Notes under the pieces: generated by a model
The model's input: the letters and a program-made list of their open reading frames with translations, nothing else
What the model was told of the DNA's origin: nothing
The model's database searches: none
Assembly (NCBI GenBank): GCA_903896545.1
Contig: CAITYF010000051.1
Span: 1-64,000, forward strand
Source: an uncultured Myxococcales bacterium
GTDB lineage: Bacteria; Myxococcota_A; UBA9042
Direction: 5' to 3'
DNA length: 64,000 nt
Shown here: positions 55,863-64,000 of the stretch, in pieces
Position numbering within the stretch: the stretch's first letter is position 1
Layout: every line of letters starts with the position of its first letter
Made by a program: the position numbers and the translations under genes

Positions 55863-58800
55863 TCATTTCACGCAGCGCACGCGGAAGCTGTTGGTGTTGG
55901 TGCTGCCTTCCGACTTGCCTTCGCTGAAATAAACGCTCCAAATTTCGGAGGTTGAGCCGCCTGCGCCGGGCGTTGCCCAGAACCAGTCCGAAGGCGTGTT
56001 GGGAAAGATCGTGCTGTTGATGGCGGGGCCGCTGACGGTGCGATCGATGATCGTGCGGAGCTCGACGATGGTGGGGACGCGCCAGTCGGTTTCGCCGTTC
56101 ACCAAGAGCGCGCCGCAGTAGGTGGGGCCAGCAGGTGACGGGATCGCCGGGCTGAAATCCTGCTGCCACTTGAGTCCGGTCCACGCGTCGATCACGATCC
56201 CATTGGCGGCGGTGAACCGCGGCTTGGGTGGCGTGGCCGTGGTGCCGCGCACGCAGCGCACGTGGTTCATCGTCGTCATCTGCGCGGGCTGCTGCGTGCC
56301 GATGACAAAACTCACGCTCCACGCGTTGCCGGTGCCGTTCGCCAGAGGCGTCGCGCTCCAATACGCCAGCGTCACGTTGGTCTGCAGCAAGTTTGACGTC
56401 GCCGGATTGGACTTGGTGAAGTCGATGAGCGTGTTGAGCTCCGCCAAGGTCGGCAAGCGCCAGTCGGTTTGACCGCCGAGGTTCAACGCGACGCACTTCA
56501 GCACGGCGTCGTTCCAGTTGGCCTTGTCGTTCGCCGGGCTGGGCTGTTGCCACGTCAGGCCCGTGGCGTCGTCCGCGACCATGCCGCCGCCGATGTCGGT
56601 CAGGCTGGCGAGGGAGAGCGGCGAGGCGCCCCAAACGGGGATGTCGGCCGCGCAGACGGTCCCTGCGCCACTTGGCGTGCTCACGTAACCGGGCGAACAC
56701 GTGCAAGCGCCGCTGCTACAGACCGCACCGTAGCCGCAAGCAGTGCCGTCAGCCATGTCGGTGTGGAAGCAGCCGTTCTGGCTGAAGTCGCAGATGTCCG
56801 CGGTGCAAGGGTTGCTGTCGTCGCAGTCGCTGAGGTTCAAGCCGACGCACGTGCCGGAAGCCGCGCACGTCGCGTTGCCCCAGAGATCGGTGCGCGCAAG
56901 TCGCACGTTGCCGTTGACGATGCTGGAGAACGCGAAGCCGTCCATGAGCGCGATCGCTGACGCATCCGCCGCTGCCGTCTGGTGCGTCCAAAGTTGGTTC
57001 CCATCGACGTCGGTGCGCATCTGAAAGCTCGGAATTGCGCCGCCCGTCAGCAGAAGCCCGTTGGGGAGCGCGAGCAGCGCCGTGGGTGCGAGCACGCCCG
57101 CGTAGCCGCGCGCCCAGAGCAAGGTGCCGTCCAGACTCATGGATGCGATCCCCGTCGCTGTCCCCACCGCGAAGCCATCCGCCTGAACCGCCAACGGCAC
57201 GACGCTGCCCGCGTTCAGCGTGTCCAGCGCTTGCTCCCAAACGCCATTCCCGGCTTCATCCGTCCGCGCCAGCCAAATCTTCTCCGCGCTGCCCGGCGTC
57301 GCGATGGTGCCTGCGACGACACAACCGCCGGGAATCGCCGCCACGCGGTGCGCCACGCGCGCCTTGCCCCCGCCGTTCCAGGTCTTCTGCCACTGCTGAT
57401 CGCCCGTCAGCGAGGTCTTGATGAGCATCGCGTCTGGCGTCGCCGTGCCGTTGCTCCGCGTCAGTCCGGCGAGCACGTAGCCGTCGTTGACCGCAACAAG
57501 TCCGTTGACCCACTCGTCCGCCGACGTGCCCAATTCCGCGAAGACCGTCTGCGTGCCCAACGCGTCGGTGACGAGGAGGAACGGGTTTTCCTGATTGCTG
57601 TCCGACGCGACCGATCCCGCCACCGCGTAGCCCGCGCCCGCGTTGACGACCGCCGCGACTTGTCCTGCGTACGAACCGAGGCTGAACGTCTTGTCCCAGA
57701 GCACCGCGCCCGTCGCGTCCGTGTGCAGCAAGCGGGCGTTGCCCGGATACGCGCCTTTGGTCGTCGCGGTGACGGTGAACCCGCCGCCGCCGGTGGTGAC
57801 CGCTGCAACCGCCGAATTGCCGCCGTTGGTGGTGATGACCTTGTCAAAAAGCTTGTCGCCGCCGCCGCCGCACGATCCAGCGTTACACGTCTGCGCGGCG
57901 ATGCACGCTTGACCATCGCTGCAATCGGAGCCGTTCGCCAGGTCCTTCCACCAGCAGCCCGCCGTGCCCTGGCCGCAGAGGTCGGCGGAGCAGGCGTTGC
58001 CGTCTTCGCAGTCGTTGGTGAAGCCGGCGCACGGACCGGAAGCGGCGCAGGTGGCGTTGCCCCAGAGGTCGGTGACTTGGAGCCAGGCGCCGGTGCTGCC
58101 TGCCTTGTCGATGGCCCCGCCCGCCAGCCAAAGTCGATTCTCGTGGGCAACGACGGCTCCGCCGAATCCGCTGCCGAACGTGACGCTGTACGTCGTATTG
58201 CCCCACGCATCCAAGCGCACCAAGCTCGTGAGGTTTACCCCGCCGACGTCCTGACTGTCACCGGTTGCGGCGAAGCCGTCGCCCACGGCGCTGATACTTC
58301 GGAAACCATTTTGCACGACGCTCCACGTGCGGTCCCAGAGCACGTTGCCGTCGTCGTCGACGCGCACGAGCCAGGCGGACTGTCCGTTCGCGCCTTTGCC
58401 ATACCCGCCAGCGAGGTAACCGCCAGTCGTGGACAATCCGGTGAGGAACGAGTCGTCGCCGTCGCTCGCGCCATAGGTCCGCTGCCACAACGTGTTGCCG
58501 TCGTTGTCCAGTCGGGTGATCAGGCCGTCGAGTTGGACGTTGGAATTCGTCCCGATCGCGACGAACCCGCCGTTTGCAGCGCTCACCGAGACGAAATACT
58601 GATCGAACTTCGAGGCGACCGTATGCGACCAGCTCACTTTGCCTGCGGCGTCGACGCGCACGACAACGCCGCGCATACCGGGACTTGTCGTGTTGCCGAC
58701 CGCGACAAAACCATCGCCATCGACAGCGACGTCTGCCAAGAATGCTTCTCCGTTGTTCGAGAACAGCGTGCTCCACACTTGCTTGCCGGCCAAGTCGACT

Positions 58801-59843
58801 TTCACCAGCCAAGCCTGACTGAGGCCCGGTGTTTCCGAGGCGTTCGTTCCCACGACGACGTACCCATCTGTGACGCCGACGACGCCTTGCGCGGAGCCCG
58901 AACCGGGTTTGCCGTAGACGTTATCCCAGACGACGACGCCGTTCTTGTCGGTCTTGCGCACCCAGAAGTCCGATTTGTACGTGTTCGGCGCGAAGTTCGC
59001 GTACTTCGCCCCGACAGCGATCGCCCCATCGCTGACCGGCAACACCGCGTTGAAGACATCACCGTTTGCTCCCACGGTCTTCGTCCACAACCCCTCGCTC
59101 CCCGTGCACGTCGTCTGCACGCACACGTCGCCCACCGTGCACGCGTTCCCGTCGTCGCACGTCGTGCCGGCTTTCACCACCGTGTTCACGCAGCCCATCG
59201 ACGCGTTGCAGCTGTCGTTCGTACACACGTTGCCGTCGTCACACGACTTCGTCGCGCCGGTGCAGACGCCGCCCAGGCACGCGTCGTTCTCGGTGCATTT
59301 CTTGCCGTCGTCGCACGCCCATCCGTCGACTTTGCTGCTGGCCACACACTTGCCGGTCGCCGAGTCGCACTTTTGCGTCGCGCACGGCAGTTCCTCGCAA
59401 GCGACGCCTGCGCACAAATCCGCGTCTGGAGCGTCCATTTCCGCGTCAAACGTGTCTGAAACATCTGCTTCAACGTCAGAAGAAGCTACTTCTGCGTCCA
59501 AAGTATCTTCGTTGGCGTCCGAGGAGCCTGTGTCCGCATCCGCGGAATCTTCCACGGCGTCAGAAGAACCTGCTTCTGCGTCCAAAGAAGTTTCTTCTGC
59601 GTCCAAAGAAGCGCCGTCGCCTGCCGTGGAATCTATTTTTGTGTCCAAATCTGCGGAATCGACGTCAAAAACCGCCAAATCACCCAAAACCGTGTCAGTG
59701 CCTGCGTCCTCGGCATCCAGCGCGTCCACGGCGGCATCGGCGCCTGCGTCGGCGGCGTCGGTGGGAAAGGCGTCCTTGGGCGGCACGGGAATCGTGCACG
59801 CGGTCGCAAAAACGGCACAGAGGAAGAGCGCGCGTGCTTGCAT
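55863..59843 (-). CDS. Large lipoprotein: Asp/Ser-rich linker, Cys-rich modules, beta-propeller-like repeats, two C-terminal DUF1566 (Lcl-type) domains
   Basis: Lipobox CAVFATAC; CDDGNACTVGDVC-type modules; repeated WxxTxG..G..V.xTxDGGY/F segments; two copies of LTWQ/LKWQ...TDWRxPTxxEL...VRCV. Confidence 0.88.
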   Translation of the reverse strand: MQARALFLCAVFATACTIPVPPKDAFPTDAADAGADAAVDALDAEDAGTDTVLGDLAVFDVDSADLDTKIDSTAGDGASLDAEETSLDAEAGSSDAVEDSADADTGSSDANEDTLDAEVASSDVEADVSDTFDAEMDAPDADLCAGVACEELPCATQKCDSATGKCVASSKVDGWACDDGKKCTENDACLGGVCTGATKSCDDGNVCTNDSCNASMGCVNTVVKAGTTCDDGNACTVGDVCVQTTCTGSEGLWTKTVGANGDVFNAVLPVSDGAIAVGAKYANFAPNTYKSDFWVRKTDKNGVVVWDNVYGKPGSGSAQGVVGVTDGYVVVGTNASETPGLSQAWLVKVDLAGKQVWSTLFSNNGEAFLADVAVDGDGFVAVGNTTSPGMRGVVVRVDAAGKVSWSHTVASKFDQYFVSVSAANGGFVAIGTNSNVQLDGLITRLDNDGNTLWQRTYGASDGDDSFLTGLSTTGGYLAGGYGKGANGQSAWLVRVDDDGNVLWDRTWSVVQNGFRSISAVGDGFAATGDSQDVGGVNLTSLVRLDAWGNTTYSVTFGSGFGGAVVAHENRLWLAGGAIDKAGSTGAWLQVTDLWGNATCAASGPCAGFTNDCEDGNACSADLCGQGTAGCWWKDLANGSDCSDGQACIAAQTCNAGSCGGGGDKLFDKVITTNGGNSAVAAVTTGGGGFTVTATTKGAYPGNARLLHTDATGAVLWDKTFSLGSYAGQVAAVVNAGAGYAVAGSVASDSNQENPFLLVTDALGTQTVFAELGTSADEWVNGLVAVNDGYVLAGLTRSNGTATPDAMLIKTSLTGDQQWQKTWNGGGKARVAHRVAAIPGGCVVAGTIATPGSAEKIWLARTDEAGNGVWEQALDTLNAGSVVPLAVQADGFAVGTATGIASMSLDGTLLWARGYAGVLAPTALLALPNGLLLTGGAIPSFQMRTDVDGNQLWTHQTAAADASAIALMDGFAFSSIVNGNVRLARTDLWGNATCAASGTCVGLNLSDCDDSNPCTADICDFSQNGCFHTDMADGTACGYGAVCSSGACTCSPGYVSTPSGAGTVCAADIPVWGASPLSLASLTDIGGGMVADDATGLTWQQPSPANDKANWNDAVLKCVALNLGGQTDWRLPTLAELNTLIDFTKSNPATSNLLQTNVTLAYWSATPLANGTGNAWSVSFVIGTQQPAQMTTMNHVRCVRGTTATPPKPRFTAANGIVIDAWTGLKWQQDFSPAIPSPAGPTYCGALLVNGETDWRVPTIVELRTIIDRTVSGPAINSTIFPNTPSDWFWATPGAGGSTSEIWSVYFSEGKSEGSTNTNSFRVRCVK

Positions 59844-60955
59844 TAGAACCGCCCCGCGAGCGCAAAACCGCCCACATTCGGCACCAAGGAGACCTGCGCG
59901 TTGCCCGACGTCGCCAGCAGGTACGAGCCCACGCCGACCGTCGCCACGCCCACGCCCAGCAGCGCCCAGCCCGAACTTTGCAGCGTGCCAATCGACTGCG
60001 CGCGGCTCGTCGCGTCGTCAAACGTCACGCTGCCGTGGACCACTTGCCCGTCGTAGTTCAGATCCGCGTTGAACTGGCTTTCCTGCATCTTGCCCACGAT
60101 CAGGAGCACCGCGCCCGTCACCGCGACCACGCCGCCCGCGCTCAGCGTCCAAATGCCTGCCGTGCGTCGCGCATTGGGCTTCTCTTTCGGCGGCGGTAGC
60201 GTGAATGTCTTGTTGGGCCTCACCAGCAGTTCCGGCTTCGTCTCGACCGGCTGCGGCTTCTGTTCAACCGGTTCCGGCGGCTTCTCAACCGGCGCCACAA
60301 CCACGCGTTTCCCCGCCAGCGCGTCCAGCATCGCTTGCGCCTCGGCGCGATCCGGGGCGTTGCCCGGCGCGCGTCCCAAGTATTCTTTCAGCCACGTCGT
60401 CGCTTGCTGGTGATCCTCGCTCTCCTTCGCCGCGCGCGCCGCCTTCAGCAGAATCGCCAGCCGATCCTCGCGCAGGCGCCACGCTTCACCGTAGGCCGCC
60501 GCTGCCACGCTCCACTCGCCGCGTTTTGCCGACCGATCACCCGCCTGAACCTTTTCATCTGACCGCACGCCGTCGAATTCAGTCAGGTAGACCTTGGCCT
60601 TGGCCACGCGCGTCGGATCGGCGTTTTCCATGGCGACAAACTGCCGGTAGTGCTCCTCAGCGCGCTCGCGTTGCCCCGCCGATTGCTCCGCGCGTGCTGC
60701 ACCGTAGAGGTAATTCGGCTCGGACGCGTCGGTATGCCACGCCTCCAGGTACGCCGCGGCCGCGCGATCCATGTCGCCCGCTTCAAAGGCCTTCGCCGCT
60801 TGTTGGGCCAGCGCCACCGCGGTCTTCTTGCCGTCAATCGCCCAGGCAGGCAACGCGAGAGCCACCAACAGCACGATCAGCAGCGCGCGCAAACGCCGCA
60901 GAATCCGCAGCGGATTTTCATTCGTTCGCTGCTGGTTGTGCGGCATTGGACTCAC
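59843..60955 (-). CDS. TPR-like repeat membrane-anchored protein
   Basis: AAKAFEAGDMDRAAAAYLEAWHTDASEPNYLYGAARAEQSAGQRERAEEHYRQF TPR-type pattern; Pro/Glu-rich linker and C-terminal TM segments. Confidence 0.82.
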   Translation of the reverse strand: MSPMPHNQQRTNENPLRILRRLRALLIVLLVALALPAWAIDGKKTAVALAQQAAKAFEAGDMDRAAAAYLEAWHTDASEPNYLYGAARAEQSAGQRERAEEHYRQFVAMENADPTRVAKAKVYLTEFDGVRSDEKVQAGDRSAKRGEWSVAAAAYGEAWRLREDRLAILLKAARAAKESEDHQQATTWLKEYLGRAPGNAPDRAEAQAMLDALAGKRVVVAPVEKPPEPVEQKPQPVETKPELLVRPNKTFTLPPPKEKPNARRTAGIWTLSAGGVVAVTGAVLLIVGKMQESQFNADLNYDGQVVHGSVTFDDATSRAQSIGTLQSSGWALLGVGVATVGVGSYLLATSGNAQVSLVPNVGGFALAGRF

Positions 60956-61078
60956 GCAGGCAGTCTAGGGCTCGCCGCGCGGCAACGTCAACGGAAGAAC
61001 GCGGTTGACGTTGCTGCCCCGCTTCCTTACGCTGCAAAGGCGACGTCGCCCCCCAGTCGACTGCAAAGACAATTCAGC

Positions 61079-61552
61079 ATGAGCACCCGCGACGATCAGC
61101 CACGGTCCGAGACAGCCATTCGCCCGACGACGGCCGAGGCGATGTCGATTACCGGCAACCATCGCATGACCGGACCGATTGAACGTCGCCACTCGCGTCG
61201 CGTGACGGTCGACCTGTTCGTGCAGGAAAACGACGGCGAACGCACGTGGATGCACCCGGCGACCAACCTGAGCGCGTCGGGCATCTTCATCGAGAGCCAC
61301 TCGTACTCGCTGCGCAACGCGGTGGAACGGCAGTTCATCGACCTGCAGTTTCAGTTGCCCGACAAATCGCCGCCGATTCGAGCGCGTGGGCAAGTTCTGG
61401 GCGCGCGCCGAGTCCGCGGATTTTCCCACGGTTTGGCCGTGCGCTTCCTGGAACTGTCTGACGCCGATCGCGACCGTCTGGCGGAATTCGTCTCGCGGCG
61501 TCTCGCTGCCGGTGATGGCGAAGGCCCAGAGGATCAGGCCGCGCCGACGTAA
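61079..61552 (+). CDS. PilZ domain-containing protein
   Basis: ERRHSRRVTVDLFVQ..NLSASGIFIES pattern (RxxxR and [D/N]xSxxG). Confidence 0.85.
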   Translation: MSTRDDQPRSETAIRPTTAEAMSITGNHRMTGPIERRHSRRVTVDLFVQENDGERTWMHPATNLSASGIFIESHSYSLRNAVERQFIDLQFQLPDKSPPIRARGQVLGARRVRGFSHGLAVRFLELSDADRDRLAEFVSRRLAAGDGEGPEDQAAPT

Positions 61553-61616
61553 ACGGCGACGTTTGTCCAACACTCAACATGCTGACCTCAGTCCAACACC
61601 AACGCTCGTCGGTTAG

Positions 61617-61707
61617 ACCTGTCGCATTTCAGACTTGGACCGCGAGCGCGCACCTCCGGTGGCACGCCGCGGTTGGATGCGGTTTGATCGCGAACTTCGG
61701 TGAGCGT
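61617..61707 (+). repeat. Copy B of a 91-bp dispersed intergenic element (copy A at 135-225)
   Basis: Same-length alignment to copy A; identical stretches GCGAGCGCG, GCGGTTTGATC, CGAACTTCGGT. Confidence 0.65.
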
Positions 61708-61836
61708 GTGTCGGGGCGATTTTGCCCGGTTGGACGCCGCTTCAGTGGTTGCCGTGAGGGCGGCTTACGCCTAGACTCCGGCCGCCGTTAGCGGGACGTC
61801 GCCCACGGCATCGGCCGCGAAGCGCGAGAGGTTGCC

Positions 61837-62733
61837 ATGAATTCCAGTGTCCATCGCGTCCCGGAACACGTCGTGCTCGGCGTCATCGGCGGCAGCGGCT
61901 TGTACGAAATGCCCGGCCTGGAGCGCGTGCGTGAAGTGCGCGTCTCCACCCCGTTCGGCGACCCGTCCGACGCGCTGATCGAAGGTTGGCTCGGCTCGCA
62001 ACAGCTGTTTTTCCTGCCGCGTCACGGGCGCGGGCACCGTTTTACGCCAACGGAAGTGCCGTATCAGGCCAACATCTGGGCGCTCAAAAGCGTCGGCGTG
62101 ACGGACATTGTCTCCGTCAGCGCCGTCGGTTCGATGCGCGAGGACATTCACCCAGGCGACATGGTGCTGGTCGACCAGTTCATCGACCGCACGGTGTCGC
62201 GTCCGCGGACTTTTTTCGATCGCGGCGTCGTGGCGCACGTGGGCTTCTCGGATCCCGTCAGCCACCGCGTTCACGCGGCGTTGAAGCGCGCCTGTGAGAA
62301 GGTCCACGTGCGTCACCACAACAACGGCGCGTACGTCTGCATCGAAGGTCCGCAGTTTTCAACCCGCGCGGAATCGCACACGTTCCGCACGTGGCCGGGC
62401 GTCGCGGTCATTGGCATGACGAATCTGCCGGAAGCGCGCTTGGCGCGTGAAGCCGAGATTCCGTATGCGACGCTTGCCTTGGCGACCGACTACGATTGCT
62501 GGCATGAAGCGCACGACGCGGTCACGGTCGAGCAGGTCATCGCGACTTTGCACGCCAACATTGCAAACGCGCAGAAGATTATCCGCGCTATCGCCGCCGA
62601 TCCGCCGCACGGGCCGTGTCCGTCGCAAGAAGCGCTGAAGTTCGCCGTGATGACGGCGCCTGCTGTGATTCCCGCCGAAGCGCGTCAGCGCCTGGCTTTG
62701 TTCCTCGACAAGTACCTTCCGCCGAAAGGCTAA
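61837..62733 (+). CDS. S-methyl-5'-thioadenosine phosphorylase
   Basis: VLGVIGGSGLYEMPGL, FLPRHGRGHRFTPTEVPYQANIWALKSVGV, YVCIEGPQFSTRAESHTFRTW, GMTNLPEARLAREAEIPYATLALATDYDCW. Confidence 0.95.
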   Translation: MNSSVHRVPEHVVLGVIGGSGLYEMPGLERVREVRVSTPFGDPSDALIEGWLGSQQLFFLPRHGRGHRFTPTEVPYQANIWALKSVGVTDIVSVSAVGSMREDIHPGDMVLVDQFIDRTVSRPRTFFDRGVVAHVGFSDPVSHRVHAALKRACEKVHVRHHNNGAYVCIEGPQFSTRAESHTFRTWPGVAVIGMTNLPEARLAREAEIPYATLALATDYDCWHEAHDAVTVEQVIATLHANIANAQKIIRAIAADPPHGPCPSQEALKFAVMTAPAVIPAEARQRLALFLDKYLPPKG

Positions 62734-62745
62734 GTGGAGTTTCCC

Positions 62746-63681
62746 ATGCGTCTGCTCGTCGTTGGCTCCGTCGCCTACGATTCTGTCGAAACCGCTTACG
62801 GCAAGGTCGATCGCGCCTTGGGTGGTTCGGCTACGTTTTTTGCCATGGCGTCGTCTTTGCTCGCGCCCACGCACGTCGTGGCTGTTGTGGGCGAGGATTT
62901 TCGTCCGACCGATCTGGAGCGCCTGAAAAAGCGCGGCGTCGACACGTCGGGCATTGAGATCGTGCCGGGCGAGACGTTCCGCTGGGGCGGCGTCTACTCC
63001 AAGCACTTTGAGACGCGCTCGACGCTCTTCACCGAGCTCAACGTGTTCTCCGACTTCAAGCCGAACGTCCCGCAGCAGCACCGTTCCGCCGAGCTGGTGT
63101 TCCTCGCGAACATTCACCCCGCGCTGCAGTATGACGTGCTGGATCAGGTCGAGAAGCCGAAATTCGTCGCGCTGGACACGATGAACTTCTGGATTTCCGG
63201 CGAGCGTGAAGCGCTGGTCAAGGTGCTCGGTCGCATCGACGCGCTGTTCCTGAACGACGAGGAAGCCTACGCGCTTTCCGGCGTGGGCAACCTGCTTTTG
63301 GCGGCGCGCGAGATTCAGAAAATGGGGCCGAAGACCGTCGTCATCAAGCGTGGCGAACACGGTGCGGTTCTCTTCCACGGTGACACGATTCGTCACACGC
63401 CGGCGCTTTTGCTCGACACGGTGCGCGATCCGACCGGTGCAGGCGACACGTTCGCGGGCGGCTTCATGGGCTACCTCGCGACGCAGCCGGAAATCAACGT
63501 GACGGCGCTGGAAGGCGCGATGGTCATGGGTACGCTGGCGGCTTCAGTGAGCGTGGAAGACTTCAGCGTGGACGCGCTGGAACGCGCCGACCTGCGCTAC
63601 ATCCTGAATCGCCAGAAGACGCTGCAGCAGCTGTCGCTCCGTGCGGAACTGGATGAAGCGGCGCTACTCAAAGGTCGCTAG
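62746..63681 (+). CDS. PfkB family carbohydrate kinase
   Basis: LGGSATFFAMASSLL, DTVRDPTGAGDTFAGGFMGYLA (PfkB signature 2). Confidence 0.94.
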   Translation: MRLLVVGSVAYDSVETAYGKVDRALGGSATFFAMASSLLAPTHVVAVVGEDFRPTDLERLKKRGVDTSGIEIVPGETFRWGGVYSKHFETRSTLFTELNVFSDFKPNVPQQHRSAELVFLANIHPALQYDVLDQVEKPKFVALDTMNFWISGEREALVKVLGRIDALFLNDEEAYALSGVGNLLLAAREIQKMGPKTVVIKRGEHGAVLFHGDTIRHTPALLLDTVRDPTGAGDTFAGGFMGYLATQPEINVTALEGAMVMGTLAASVSVEDFSVDALERADLRYILNRQKTLQQLSLRAELDEAALLKGR

Positions 63682-63693
63682 TGGAGGCTGAAG

Positions 63694-64000
63694 ATGGCTG
63701 GAAACACGCAGACGACGCCAAAATGGCTGGACTTGCTGAGCAATCCGCAGGTCTCCCAAGCCATGGGGCGGCTCGTGCGGCTGCGTGCGCCCAAGCCGGT
63801 GCTTCAGGCGGCGATTCGGACGTTTTGTAAGATCTACGACGTCGATCTGGGTGAAGCAGAGCGTTCGCTGAGCGATTTTGCGACGTTTCAGGAGTTCTTC
63901 ACGCGGCGGCTCAAGCCCGGCGCGCGGGAGGTCGACCACTCTGCGGGCGTGCTGCCGTCGCCTTCAGACGGCGTACTGTCGATCAGCGGATCGTTGGCCA
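63694..64000 (+). CDS. psd: Phosphatidylserine decarboxylase (partial, runs off the window)
   Basis: MAGNTQTTPKWLDLLSNPQVSQ...FATFQEFFTRRLKPGAREVDHSAGVLPSPSDGVLSISGSLA matches the Psd N-terminal region. Confidence 0.88.
   Translation, partial: MAGNTQTTPKWLDLLSNPQVSQAMGRLVRLRAPKPVLQAAIRTFCKIYDVDLGEAERSLSDFATFQEFFTRRLKPGAREVDHSAGVLPSPSDGVLSISGSLA

Noticed and set aside
56982-59459. 825-aa plus-strand ORF opposite the DUF1566 lipoprotein
   Set aside because: Shadow of the minus-strand gene, which has lipobox, Cys modules and two DUF1566 copies.

Overview
64-kb high-GC bacterial chromosomal window. Lipoproteins with Asp-rich linkers, Cys-rich repeats and a Hanks-type kinase suggest a Myxococcota/'deltaproteobacterial'-grade organism; taxonomy is an inference. 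The window is densely coding with about 50 credible CDS, one tRNA-Ala(GGC), several hairpins, and no CRISPR array, rRNA, transposase or integrase that I could recognise. Main content: an APC permease and Ser/Thr kinase; Cys-rich surface lipoproteins; an EF-G paralogue; a three-gene operon resembling the animal/peroxisomal ether-lipid pathway (AGPS-like, a FAR + DHAPAT/GPAT-like fusion, an extended SDR); an IMPase/SDR pair; a tandem-duplicated radical SAM protein next to an ICMT-like methyltransferase; PlsX overlapping an App1-like HAD phosphatase; a MalK/E/F/G-type ABC transporter with an N-terminally extended MalF; a DUF4139 protein; an MFS transporter; a 1326-aa two-copy-DUF1566 lipoprotein; and MTAP, PfkB and a truncated Psd. 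The strongest observations are the eukaryote-like ether-lipid operon, a phase-perfect 21-bp array of GGACAGA..TCTGTCC palindromes at 49782-49970, the duplicated radical SAM enzyme, and a 91-bp intergenic element present at both ends of the window. All homology calls are from motif reading only; no searches were run.
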